Position numbers and translations under genes: made by a program. DNA of 64,000 bases from JACVRW01 sp963733885. GTDB taxonomy: Bacteria > Actinomycetota > Thermoleophilia > Solirubrobacterales > Thermoleophilaceae. Location of the stretch: the NCBI GenBank assembly GCA_963733885.1, contig CAVTES010000006.1, forward strand, positions 530,293 to 594,292, written 5' to 3'. Shown piece by piece: positions 16,561-25,400 of this stretch (positions are counted from its first letter, which is position 1; each line of letters starts with the position of its first letter). Below the pieces are notes generated by a model. The model worked only from the letters and a program-made list of their open reading frames with translations, searched no databases and was not told where the DNA came from.

Positions 16561-18902
16561 GAGTCCTTCGCGTCGAGCGCCGCGCCGACGATCGTCTCGG
16601 TGTCGATCTCGTGGTGCTCGTATACGTCGCCGAGATCGCCGGACTGTCCGAACCGCGTCACGCCGAGCGGCGTCAGCGGCGTGGCGTTGACCGCGGCGAG
16701 GAAGGCGAGTGCGTGCGGGTCCCCGTCTAGCACGGTCACGAGCGGGGCGGCACGGTCGGCCGGGAAGAGCACGCTGAGCACGTCATCGTCGTGCTCGCCG
16801 AAGCCGGCGCGCGCCCGCAGCGCCCGGAAAAGGAGGTCGGCGCTGGTCACGCAGATCACGTCTATGTCGTCTCCGAGCACCTCGGCCGCCTCGATCACCT
16901 CGGGCATCACCGCGCCCATCCCGACGAGAGTGACGCTCGGGCGCTTTCCAGCGCGGCGCAGCGTGTAGCCACCGGCGAGCACGAGCCGGCGGAAGTCCTC
17001 CTCACCCCGGGGGGAGGGGTCAGACCCCTCACCCGGGGGGAGGGGTCTGACCCCTTGGTCGATCGGGCGGGTCGAGAGGCGGAAGTAGGCGGACTCGCCG
17101 CCCGGACGGCCGAGCTGGCCGAGCGCGTGGAGGAGGGTCCACTCGAGGTCTTGGCCGAACGCCGGCTCCCAGGCGGCGCAGCCGGGCTGCCCGATCCCGA
17201 TCGAAGGCGTGACGATCGACTGGTGCGCTCCGCCCTCGGGCGCCAGGGACACGCCGCTCGGAGTGCCCACCAGGATCGACTGCCCGCCCGCGTAGATGCC
17301 GAACGACCACGGCTCGAGCGCACGCCCCACGAACGGGTCATAGATCGTGCCGATTGGGAGCAGCGGCTGGCCGTAGCGGCTCCATGTGGCGCCCAGCTCG
17401 CCGAGCAGTCCGACCAGGTTGGTCTCGGCGATGCCCAGCTCGATGTGGCGACCGCCGACGGTCTCGTGCCAGTGGACGAGCGTCTGCGGGTCGTCCGCGA
17501 ACCAGTCGCGCCGCTCCCCCACCGAGAAGATCGCCGACTTGTTGATCCACCCGCCGAGGTTGGTGGAGCTGGCCACATCCGGGCTGACGGTCACGACCCG
17601 CTCGGCCACCCCGGGCGCGTCGTGCACGAGGTCGACGAAGAAGCGCCCGAAGGCCTGCTGCGTGGACTCCTTCCCGCGGTGGCGGCGCCCGAGGCTCGCG
17701 GGCACGGCCGGCGGCGCGATCGGCTCCGGCTCCTCGCGCGCCAGGGCCGCGGCCGCCGCGGCGCACAGCTCGCCCTCGGGGCTGGCCGGGGCGAACGGGG
17801 CCCAGGGGTCGTCGGCGTCGGCCTCGAGCGCGTCCGCCAGCTCCAGCATCTGATCGCGGGTCAGCAGCGCCGAGTGGTTCTCCGGGTGGCCCTCGATCGG
17901 CAGCGACCAGCCCTTGATCGTGTAGGCGAACACCACCGTCGGCCGGTCGTGCTCAACGCGGCGGTAGGCCTCGATCAGCGCGCCGAGGTCATGGCCGCCG
18001 AGGTCGCGCAGGCCCGCCCGCAGCTCGCCGTCGTCGAGCTCGCCGACAAGGCCCTTCAGGGCGCCGTTGCCGTCTGGCAGCCGCTCGCGCAGCTCCTCCG
18101 GGGTCGAGCGCAGCAACCGCTGGTACTCCTCGTTCGGCATCTCGTCGATCCGGCGCCGCAGGTCGGGGCCGCCCGAGCGCTCGAACAGCTCATCCAGCCG
18201 ACGGCCGTACTTGACGGTGATCGTCTGCCAGCCGGCGGCCTCGAACATGTGCGCCCAGCGACCGAAAGCGATGTCCGGCACCACCCGGTCGAGCGACTGC
18301 CGGTTCAGGTCGACCACCCAGAGCACCTCGCCGAGCCTCGCCACGCTGGGATCCGCGATCGCCTCCCAAACGGCGCCCTCGTCCAGCTCGGCGTCGCCCA
18401 CCAGGGCGATCTGGCGGCCCATGGGCGGGGCGTCGAAGCGGTGGGTCTCGAGGTACCGGCGCGCGATGGCCCCCCAGATCGGGGCCGTGGCCCCGATGCC
18501 GACGGAGCCGGTGGAGTAGTCCACGGGGTCGGGGTCCTTGGTGCGGCTCGGGTAGCTCTGGAGGCCGCCGAAGGCGCGCAGGGTCTCGAGGTAGGGGCGG
18601 TCCAGCGTGCCCAGCAGGTAGTTGATCGCGTGGAGAACCGGCGATGCGTGCGGCTTGACCGAGACCCGGTCCTCGGCGCGCAGCTCGCTGAACCAGAGGG
18701 CGGTCATCAGGCTCACCATCGATGCGCTCGAGGCCTGGTGGCCGCCGACCTTCACCCCGGACCGGTTCTCGCGCACGCGGTTGGCGTGGTGGACGATCGC
18801 CGCCGACAGCCAGAGCACGCGGCGCTCGATGGCCCTCAGCGTGTCGAGATCAGGCGCCGCGGGCGGCGGCGACGGCTGAATCGCGGTCTTCGAACCACTC
18901 AT
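16557..18902 (-). CDS. Pyruvate dehydrogenase E1-like (homodimeric, AceE/transketolase family)
   Basis: A thiamine-diphosphate enzyme of about 780 residues. The N-terminal TPP domain has HHANRVRENRSGVKVGGHQ and GDAELDEGAVWEAI with a VDLNRQSLDRV segment; the middle domain has TVSPDVASSTNLGGWINKS and HIELGIAETN; a transketolase C-terminal domain follows. This is the architecture of AceE, which decarboxylates pyruvate for the E2 lipoyl enzyme, but no E2/E3 gene is adjacent, so a related 2-oxoacid or transketolase activity cannot be excluded. A palindromic repeat inserted in frame at 17001-17056 adds about 19 residues. ATG 18902 is preferred over 18920. Confidence 0.8.
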   Translation of the reverse strand: MSGSKTAIQPSPPPAAPDLDTLRAIERRVLWLSAAIVHHANRVRENRSGVKVGGHQASSASMVSLMTALWFSELRAEDRVSVKPHASPVLHAINYLLGTLDRPYLETLRAFGGLQSYPSRTKDPDPVDYSTGSVGIGATAPIWGAIARRYLETHRFDAPPMGRQIALVGDAELDEGAVWEAIADPSVARLGEVLWVVDLNRQSLDRVVPDIAFGRWAHMFEAAGWQTITVKYGRRLDELFERSGGPDLRRRIDEMPNEEYQRLLRSTPEELRERLPDGNGALKGLVGELDDGELRAGLRDLGGHDLGALIEAYRRVEHDRPTVVFAYTIKGWSLPIEGHPENHSALLTRDQMLELADALEADADDPWAPFAPASPEGELCAAAAAALAREEPEPIAPPAVPASLGRRHRGKESTQQAFGRFFVDLVHDAPGVAERVVTVSPDVASSTNLGGWINKSAIFSVGERRDWFADDPQTLVHWHETVGGRHIELGIAETNLVGLLGELGATWSRYGQPLLPIGTIYDPFVGRALEPWSFGIYAGGQSILVGTPSGVSLAPEGGAHQSIVTPSIGIGQPGCAAWEPAFGQDLEWTLLHALGQLGRPGGESAYFRLSTRPIDQGVRPLPPGEGSDPSPRGEEDFRRLVLAGGYTLRRAGKRPSVTLVGMGAVMPEVIEAAEVLGDDIDVICVTSADLLFRALRARAGFGEHDDDVLSVLFPADRAAPLVTVLDGDPHALAFLAAVNATPLTPLGVTRFGQSGDLGDVYEHHEIDTETIVGAALDAKDS
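17001..17056. repeat. Two copies of a GGGGTC-palindrome repeat inside the E1 gene
   Basis: Two near-identical units of about 28 bp (17001-17028 and 17030-17056) each combine CACCC-GGGGGGAGGGG with the palindrome GGGGTCAGACCCC or GGGGTCTGACCCC. They are translated in frame as a Gly/Pro-rich insert (VRPLPPGEGSDPSPRGEE) between conserved segments. This looks like insertion of a REP-like repeat into a coding gene. Confidence 0.65.
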
Positions 18903-19239
18903 GGACCGCGATCTTCCCATCCCGGAAGCTGAAAAGGATCGAGAAGGTCATCGAGCCCTCGACGCCGCTCGTCAATCCGCGGTTCCTCCACGTGCCGGTC
19001 GCCACGATCCGGTCGCCGTAACTCTCGGTCGGGCCCATCTCGACCACCGCGCTCTCCCAGGCGGCGCCCCATTCCTCCATGCTCCGCCTGATGCCGTCGT
19101 GCCCCTCGAAGGTGGCCTGCTCGGGCCAGTCGGGGCCGTTCACCATCACGGCGTCCTCGGCGTAGAGGTCCACGGCGCCGTTGATGTCGCCGGCGTTCCA
19201 GCGCTCGGCAAGCTGGCGGATGAGGTCGGCGTCGTCCAT
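18850..19239 (-). CDS. SnoaL/NTF2-like protein
   Basis: A 129-residue cone-fold protein: MDDADLIRQLAERWNAGDIN, then LYAEDAVMVNGPDWPEQATF and a C-terminal sheet FSILFSFRDGKIAVHEWFED. NTF2-like/SnoaL proteins act as small enzymes or binding proteins; no specific substrate is visible. ATG 19239 gives the standard start; the longer frame runs through the SRP RNA gene. Its 3' end overlaps the 5' end of the E1 gene by about 50 bp. Confidence 0.75.
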   Translation of the reverse strand: MDDADLIRQLAERWNAGDINGAVDLYAEDAVMVNGPDWPEQATFEGHDGIRRSMEEWGAAWESAVVEMGPTESYGDRIVATGTWRNRGLTSGVEGSMTFSILFSFRDGKIAVHEWFEDRDSAVAAARGA

Positions 19240-19290
19240 GGAGGCAAGGGAGGCGATCCGTGCGCACTCGGCCGAGCCGAGTGCTTCGGC

Positions 19291-19571
19291 CAAAACGGAC
19301 CGTGCACCCGCCTTCGAAGTTCGTCCCCGGGCGTGCCCGCCGGTCTTCGGCTCCGGCCAGGCTGGTCCGCGGCGCACGAGCGGTATCGCTTAAGGCTGCT
19401 TCCTCCCGGATCTGACCTGGTTCGCAAGCGCTCGCCGCGCGGGACCCGGCCATCGACGCCTCTGTCCGGCGTACTGGCCCCGAAGGCAAAACCCCTCGGA
19501 CGGGAGTTCAGCCCCGCTAGAGCGGCTTGCGGGTGACAGGGCACCGCTACCTCCCCGCCTAGCACGGTCCG
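19291..19571 (-). ncRNA. ffs: Large-type signal recognition particle RNA with Alu domain
   Basis: The minus strand holds the domain IV core GAACCAGGTCAGATCCGGGA followed by GGAAGCAGC, and upstream the Alu-domain block GGGGAGGTAGCGGTGCCCTG and CCGCTCTAGC, both as in Bacillus subtilis scRNA. The ends pair: CGGACCGTGC (19562-19571) with GCACGGTCCG (19296-19305), followed by TTTTG on the minus strand as terminator. The length of about 280 nt matches the large bacterial SRP RNA rather than the roughly 110-nt 4.5S form. The RNA binds Ffh and targets nascent membrane proteins. Confidence 0.93.
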
Positions 19572-19591
19572 CACGGGAGGATAGAGCAGCG

Positions 19592-20059
19592 TCAGAGCTT
19601 GCGGGCGATGAAGAGCGTGCGGCCGGGCGGCTTCGGCTCGGTCATGAAGCCGAGCTGCTCGTAGAAGGCGAGCGCCGCGGTGTTCTGCTCGTTCACGTCG
19701 AGCTCCATGCGCCGGCAGCCGCGCGCCGCGGCCCGCTCGGCGGCGGCCGTCACGAGCGCCCGGCCCAGCCCGGTCCCGCGGGCGGCGTCCATCACATAGA
19801 GATCCTCGAGCCAGCAGTCGTCGGCGCCGGTCCAGACGCTCAGGCGGTAGCGGAGCTGACAGACGCCGGCGGGCGCGCTCTCGCCATCCGGCACGGCCAG
19901 CAGGAACTCCGTGTTCGGATCCCCGAGCAGTGCGCCCACGGTCTCCCGGATCTGCTCGAGCGTGGGCTCGTCGTTGCCCCACCAGCTCCGAAAGGCCGCA
20001 ATCAGCGAGCTGACTGCCTCGACGTCCTGCGCGCTCGCCGGCCAAACTCGGGGTTCCAC
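19592..20059 (-). CDS. GNAT-family N-acetyltransferase
   Basis: A 155-residue acetyltransferase. The acetyl-CoA-binding motif A reads LYVMDAARGTGLGRALVTAA and motif B NEQNTAALAFYEQLGF. These enzymes move an acetyl group from CoA to an amine; the acceptor cannot be inferred. It ends about 20 bp before the SRP RNA gene on the same strand and is divergent from ridA. Confidence 0.88.
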   Translation of the reverse strand: MEPRVWPASAQDVEAVSSLIAAFRSWWGNDEPTLEQIRETVGALLGDPNTEFLLAVPDGESAPAGVCQLRYRLSVWTGADDCWLEDLYVMDAARGTGLGRALVTAAAERAAARGCRRMELDVNEQNTAALAFYEQLGFMTEPKPPGRTLFIARKL

Positions 20060-20076
20060 TCCATAGAGTCTGCGGC

Positions 20077-20463
20077 ATGCCCGAGCGCCAAGCCGTGTCC
20101 ACCGAGTCCGCCCCCGCTGCCATCGGCCCCTACTCGCAGGGAATGAGGGTCGGCGACCTGCTCTTCTGCTCGGGGCAGATCCCGCTCGACCCGTCCAGCG
20201 GCGAGCTGGTCAAGGAGGACATCGAGGGGCAGGCGCGGCGCTGCCTCCAGAACCTCGAGGCGATCTGCGAGGCGGCCGGCGCGTCGCTCTCGAACGCCGT
20301 GCGCTGCACGGTGTACCTCGGCGACATGAACGACTTCACGCGCGTCAACGAGGTTTACGCGGAGTTCTTCTCGGACGGAGATCCTCCCGCCCGGGTGGCT
20401 GTTGCCGCAGCGGGGCTGCCGAAGGGCGCCGACGTGGAGATCGACGCGATCGTCGCTCTCTAG
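20077..20463 (+). CDS. ridA: RidA family 2-iminobutanoate/2-iminopropanoate deaminase
   Basis: A 128-residue trimeric deaminase that hydrolyses reactive enamine/imine by-products of PLP enzymes. Motifs are APAAIGPYSQGMRVGDLLFC, SGQIPLDP, the Arg-containing NAVRCTVYLGDMNDFTRVNE and PPARVAVAAAGLPKGADVEI. Its TAG stop shares the palindrome CTAG (20460-20463) with the stop of the convergent kynureninase gene, itself a PLP enzyme. Confidence 0.93.
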   Translation: MPERQAVSTESAPAAIGPYSQGMRVGDLLFCSGQIPLDPSSGELVKEDIEGQARRCLQNLEAICEAAGASLSNAVRCTVYLGDMNDFTRVNEVYAEFFSDGDPPARVAVAAAGLPKGADVEIDAIVAL

Positions 20464-21719
20464 GTCACGCGCAAGCTCGACGCCTCGACCAGCCGGTGCT
20501 CGCCTCCCTCGACCAGACTCCGCAGGCGCTCGAGCGCGACGTAGACGTCGGTGAACCGCGTGTACAGGGGCGGCAGGCCGAGGCGAATCGAGTCCGGGCC
20601 GCGGAAGTCCGGGATCACGCGGGCGCGCTCGATCAGGGCGCGGCAGATCGGCCAAGCCTCGGGGTGCGCGAGGCTCACGTGGCCGCCGCGGCGGGCGGCG
20701 TCGCGCGGGCTGGCGAGCTCGAACCCGAGCGGAGCGAGGTGCGCGTCGTGAAACTCGACGGCGAGCCCGGTCAGGGCGGCCGCCTTCTCGCGCAGCGCGC
20801 CGATCCCCGCCTGCCCCACGAGCCGCGCGCCCTCCTCGACCGCGGCGAGCGCGAGGATTGGTGGAGTGCCCGCGAGGAAGCGCCGCACGCCGGGGTCGGG
20901 GTCGTAGGCCCGCTCCATCTGGAACTGGTCGCGCTGGCCGAACCAGCCCTGGATCGGGGTGCGCAGCGTCGGCTGGAGCTCCTCGCGTACGTATAGAAAG
21001 GCGGGCGCGCCAGGCCCGGCGTTCAGGTACTTGTAGGTACAGCCGACGGCCAGCACGATGCCGCGCCGCTCGACCTCGATCGGCACGGCGCCGGCCGAGT
21101 GCGAGACGTCCCAGAGCACCGGCGCGGACGCGGCGGCGCCGATCGCCTCCAGGTCGGCCAGCGCGCCCGACCGGTAGGCGACGTGCGAGAGCGAGACGAG
21201 TGCGATGTCGCCGTCCGAGCAGGCCTTCTCGACGTCCTCGGGCTGGGGACCATGGATCGGGTCGGCGTCGAACAGACGCAGCTCCCGGCCGTGCCGGCGC
21301 GCCACGCCGTCGAGCACGTAGCGGTCGGTGGGGAAGTTGCCCGTGTCCGTGACCACGGCGCCGGGTCGGGTGTCGAGCACGGCCGAGGCGAGCTTGAACA
21401 GGTTCACGGTTGTGGAGTCGGTCACGATGACCTCCCCCGGCCGGGCGCCCAGGACCTCGGCGGCGAGGAGGTCGCCGGCGCGCTCTGGCAGCTCGATCCA
21501 GTCGTGCCAGGCGGAGACGAGCTCGGAGCCCCACTGGTCGACCGTGGCTCGCAGCCGCTCGCGCGTGGCGAGCGGCAGGCGGCCGAGCGAATTGCCGTCG
21601 AGGTAGAGCGTGTCGGGGTCGTCGATCACGAAGCGCTCGCGGAACCCGGCGAGCGGATCGGCGTCGTCGAGGCGCTCGGCGTGGGCGCGGTCGATCACCG
21701 GGAGCGGTGCTCCAGCCAT
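20460..21719 (-). CDS. kynU: Kynureninase
   Basis: A PLP-dependent hydrolase of about 419 residues that cleaves kynurenine to anthranilate and alanine in tryptophan catabolism. Motifs are DTLYLDGNSLGRLPLATRE, WDVSHSAGAVPIEVERRG and the PLP-Lys segment VGCTYKYLNAGPGAPAFLY. ATG 21719 gives the standard N-terminus; the in-frame ATG at 21737 is possible. The start overlaps the end of the upstream alpha/beta hydrolase by about 25 bp, which indicates an operon. Confidence 0.94.
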   Translation of the reverse strand: MAGAPLPVIDRAHAERLDDADPLAGFRERFVIDDPDTLYLDGNSLGRLPLATRERLRATVDQWGSELVSAWHDWIELPERAGDLLAAEVLGARPGEVIVTDSTTVNLFKLASAVLDTRPGAVVTDTGNFPTDRYVLDGVARRHGRELRLFDADPIHGPQPEDVEKACSDGDIALVSLSHVAYRSGALADLEAIGAAASAPVLWDVSHSAGAVPIEVERRGIVLAVGCTYKYLNAGPGAPAFLYVREELQPTLRTPIQGWFGQRDQFQMERAYDPDPGVRRFLAGTPPILALAAVEEGARLVGQAGIGALREKAAALTGLAVEFHDAHLAPLGFELASPRDAARRGGHVSLAHPEAWPICRALIERARVIPDFRGPDSIRLGLPPLYTRFTDVYVALERLRSLVEGGEHRLVEASSLRVT

Positions 21720-22495
21720 TCGGTCACGACGCCCCAAGCATGACTGTTCGGATCGAGGTGCTCAAAGTGGCCGCAGCCTGGCAGCTCCACGAGCTCGCAG
21801 GGATCGCCGGCCTCCCGGGCGCGCTCGGCGTAGCGGCGGGAGAGCTCGACGGGCACGGAGTCGTCGGCGTCGCCGTGAACCAGGAGCTGAGGCACGCCGA
21901 GCGGGAGGCGTTCGATCGGCGAGGCCAGGTCATAGCGGCCGGCCAGCTTGCCGGGCGGCCCGCCGAGCAGGCTCAGGGCGGCGCCGCGCGACAGTCTGAG
22001 CCGAGACGCCTCCCGCAGGTCGAGGACGCCCGCCTGGGCGACCGCGCCCACCGGACGGACGGCGGGCTCCGCCCCGGGCGCACCGGCGGGCAGACCGCGC
22101 CGCGCCGCTGCCCACAGCGCCAGGTGGCCGCCCGCGGAGTGGCCGATGACAAACACGCGCGCGAGGTCGAGCGGCACGTCCAGCCGGCCGAGGCAGTCGA
22201 CCCCGGCGGCCACGTCCTCGAACGTGGCGGGCCAGCCGCCCCGGCTCCGCCAGCCGAGCCGCCGGTACTCGAGATTCCAGACGGCGAAGCCGCGCGCCGC
22301 GAGGTCGGGGACGAGCGGGTCCTGCAGGCGAAGGTCGTAGCGGGCCCGCCAGTAGCCGCCGTGGATCAGGACGGCGACGGCCCAGGGCGCCTCGCGCCCT
22401 TCGGGCCGCGTGAGCTCTCCGAACTGGTCCCGCCGCCCGCCGTAGGCATGGCGCAGTGGCTCGATGTGGGGAGTATCACGAGCCGATGGTTCCAG
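21695..22495 (-). CDS. Alpha/beta hydrolase, probable N-formylkynurenine formamidase
   Basis: The oxyanion-hole motif is IHGGYWRARYD (HGGYW, common to arylformamidases), the nucleophile elbow is VIGHSAGGHLALWAA, and the acid and base lie in LLVHGDADDSVP and GCGHFEHLDP. With kynureninase directly downstream and overlapping, the likely role is hydrolysis of N-formylkynurenine. The coding frame is open upstream with no ATG or GTG before the homologous region starts; a CTG at 22495 is a placeholder and a start-proximal sequence error is possible. The tRNA fragment lies just upstream, divergent. Confidence 0.75.
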   Translation of the reverse strand: MEPSARDTPHIEPLRHAYGGRRDQFGELTRPEGREAPWAVAVLIHGGYWRARYDLRLQDPLVPDLAARGFAVWNLEYRRLGWRSRGGWPATFEDVAAGVDCLGRLDVPLDLARVFVIGHSAGGHLALWAAARRGLPAGAPGAEPAVRPVGAVAQAGVLDLREASRLRLSRGAALSLLGGPPGKLAGRYDLASPIERLPLGVPQLLVHGDADDSVPVELSRRYAERAREAGDPCELVELPGCGHFEHLDPNSHAWGVVTEWLEHRSR

Positions 22496-22542
22496 CCACG
22501 GCTCCGCGCTCCCTCCGGTAACTACACTTGCTCCCCTCTCCC

Positions 22543-22582
22543 GGGCGCGTAGCTCAGCGGGAGAGCGCTCTCCTCACACGCG
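22543..22582 (+). pseudogene. 5' half of a tRNA-Val gene
   Basis: These 40 nt match the first 40 nt of the intact tRNA-Val at 26579 except for one base in the anticodon stem. The match stops after the anticodon loop; the sequence that follows cannot complete the TPsiC arm or acceptor stem. A TACACTT box 14-20 nt upstream is shared with the intact copy. It is a truncated gene, probably left by recombination or integration. Confidence 0.75.
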
Positions 22583-22750
22583 TCGGCGCGCCGTTCCCGA
22601 CCTTCGCCCTTCCTCCGCTCTACGCCTGGGCTGGCAGGCTCTCAGCGGGTCTCCGGCGCATCACCGCCGGTAGGGGCGGTGCGGGGCGGGTAGGGGCGCG
22701 TTCTCGAGCTATCGGCAGTCACCGCCCGGCTAGGCGCGGTCGTTTAGGGG

Positions 22751-25026
22751 TCACGTGGCTTCGATGGTGACCTGCTTCAGGGTGCCGGTGAATTCGAACG
22801 GCGGTTGGTAGGTCGGCGAGACCGGTGTGCCCCAGTCCGCGCCGACGTCGAAGGTGTCGTCGGTCGAGAAGACGACGGGGACGGTCTTGTCGATGCGCCC
22901 TTCGCCCACCTGCGTGTCGTTGACGGACAGTGTTCCGGTGCGCCCTTGCCCGCGCCGCCGCCGTCGTAGGCGAAGTCGAAGCGGATCGTGCAGGGGCCGC
23001 TGGGCAGCGGCTCTGTGGAGGTGATCGTGTAGCGCTCGCGGCCGAGCCAGTTGTAGTGGAAGGTGGGCTTGGCGTTCTGTATGACGAGCGCGTAGCCGCC
23101 GGTCTCGCCTCCGACGGTGACGAGGATGCCTTCGGCGTCGCCGCCCGGGTTCTCGAGCTCCGCGGTGAGCGTGAACGAGCGGTTCTTGATGTTGATGACG
23201 GCGTCTTCGGGGATCCGGACGGTGCCAGGGCGGTAGCTGGCCTTGTTGCCGGAGACGAGCGCTGGGCGCTCGGCGGACAGCAGCGCGAGGATGTTGTCAG
23301 CGAGTGGGTAGACGTTGTACTTCCGGGCTTCGCGGTCGAAGATGGCTTGTAGCCCGGCGAGTCTCTCGGGGTGCTCGGCAGCCAGGTCGGTGGCGTGGCC
23401 GAAGTCCGTGGCCATGTCGTAGAGCTCCCAGACGTCCTCGTCGAACGGCACCGTGCCGGCCGAGGCGGTTAGGCCGTCCTGGCCGTGGCGTGTGCCCGCC
23501 CACCAGCCGTCGTGATAGACGGCACGGGTGCCGGTGAGCTCGAAGTACTGCGTCGTGTGCCGGTCTCGGGCCTCTGCGTCGTCGAAGCTGTAGAGCATGC
23601 TCACACCCTCCATCGGCTTCTGGTCGATGCCGTTGACGCGCGTCGGCGCGGGCACGCCGGCGCTCTCCAGGATGGTCGGGGTGATGTCGACGTGGTGATG
23701 GAACTGGCGGCGGATGCCGCCGTGGTCCTTGATCCGCGCCGGCCACGAGACGACGGCGGCGGTGCTGCAGCCGCCGCCCGAGGTCACCCCCTTCCCGTAG
23801 GTGAACGGCGTGGCGGTGGCGTAGGCCCAGGCGGTGGGATAGGCGCCGTGCGACTTCGGGCCGCCCAGGTCGTCGATTCGGCCGGCGACCTCCTCCAGCG
23901 ATTCCGCGACGCCGTTGAAGTAGCTCAGCTTGTTGAGGGTGCCGTGCAGGCCACCCTCGGGCGAGGGGCCGTTGTCGCCGGCGATGTAGATGATCAGCGT
24001 GTTGTCGAGATCGCCCGTCTGCTCGATCGCATCGACGAGGCGGCCGGCTTGGTGATCGGTGTGCTCGAGCGCGCCGCAGAAGATCTCCATCCAGCGGGCG
24101 CCGACCTTCTTGTCGGTGTCGCTCAGCTCCTCCCACGGCGGGAGACCCGCGGGGCGTGGCGCGAGCTTGGTGTCGGGCGCGACGATCCCGAGTTCCTTCT
24201 GGCGCGCCAGGGTGCGCTCACGGAGCTGGTCATAGCCGTCGTCGAACTCGCCCCGGTATCGCTCCATGTACTCGCTCGGCACGCCGACCGGCGGCTTGTG
24301 CCCGTTCGGCGCGAAGTACGCGATCCACGGCTTGTCGGGATGGATCGACTTCTGCCGCTCGATCCAGGCGATCGTCCTGTCGGCCATGTCGGCCTCGAGG
24401 TGATAGCCCTCCTCCGGCGTTCTCGGCGCCTCCAGCGGCGTCGTGTTCTCCCACAGCGGCGGATGCCACTGGCTCACGCCGGCGCCGAAGAAACCGTAGA
24501 AGTACTCGGCGCCCATGCCGCTCGGCCAGCGATCGAACGGTCCGGCAACCGTGGCCTCGTGCAGCGGGGTGAGGTGGGTCTTGCCGATCCAGGCGGTGCC
24601 GTATCCGTTCTGGCGCAGGATCTCGAACACGGTCGCGGCGCTGCGCGGGATCATGGCGTTGTAGCCCGGGAACCCCGTCGAGCTCTCCGGGATCACGCCC
24701 ATGCCGACGGAGTGGGAGTTGCGTCCGGTGAGCAAGCAGGCACGCGACGCCGAGCACACGGCCGTGACGTGGTAGTTGGTGTACTTCAGGCCCTGCTCGG
24801 CCAAGCGGTCGAAAGTGGGGGTACGCGCCGGCCCGCCGAACGCGCCCATGTGCCCGTAGCCGATGTCGTCGCCCACGACGACCAGCACGTTGGGCGCGCC
24901 CTCCGGCGCTCGCAGCGGCTCGGGAAAATCGGCCGTCGAGTCCGTCAAGGCCACGTTGATCTCGCCCCGGAAGGGCGGGTCGGGCGGCGGTAGAACCGAT
25001 CGCTCCTGGTCGGGTCCGTTCGCCAT
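22751..25026 (-). CDS. Arylsulfatase, C-terminally frameshifted
   Basis: A type I sulfatase of about 765 residues that would hydrolyse sulfate esters using formylglycine. Metal-binding DD is in VLVVVGDDIGYGHMGAFGG; the modification site is VCSASRACLLTGR, so the core is C-x-A-x-R rather than the usual C-x-P-x-R; GKTHL and NGHKPPVG follow. Near 22940 one base appears missing: the corrected tail is TGTLSVNDTQVGEGRIDKTV and ends at 22751 with a normal beta-sandwich domain. No signal peptide is seen. ATG 25026 has a GAGG ribosome site. A formylglycine-generating enzyme would be required; a possible start of one lies at 63932. Confidence 0.88.
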
Positions 25027-25400
25027 GCCCTCTCCCTCTTTCTCTCTCAAGGACCGCCCAGTGAGCGGCGCGGTCCGCCATCACGATCTGCCGTGAGGCC
25101 ACCTCCCGCTTACTGCCACCGAATCTGGGCGAGGCTCCCCAGCGGACGAGACCAGTCTCGCCGACCCACGGGCCTCGGGCAACACCCAGACCGGGTGATC
25201 ACCGCCCCCGATGGCTCGCGACCCACGCACAGACTCCATCCCGCCGACAGACCGACCTCGCCCACTACCGCAAGGGACGGGAAGCGGCGGCGCCGAGCAC
25301 TCCGCCCATCGCTGCTCCCCGGAGGGCTCCCTCACCCGCCCCGCGCTGCTCGATGCCGTCGAGCGCCCGTAGGCGGCGGTTCTCGGTCACGATGTCGGTC
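25027..25400. other. Gene-free stretch
   Basis: About 370 bp between the divergent sulfatase and HhH-like genes. Overlapping open frames on both strands have no recognisable domain and look like high-GC artefacts. It presumably holds the promoters of both genes; no clear boxes were identified. Confidence 0.4.

Noticed and set aside
16791..18932. 713-residue plus-strand frame
   Set aside because: Complete antisense of the E1 gene, His/Arg/Val-rich as expected for a high-GC shadow frame.
22583..22750. Possible third copy of the structured block (GCCTGGGCTGGC at about 22626)
   Set aside because: Only a 12-bp stretch resembles P1; no P2, P3 or purine tail follows.
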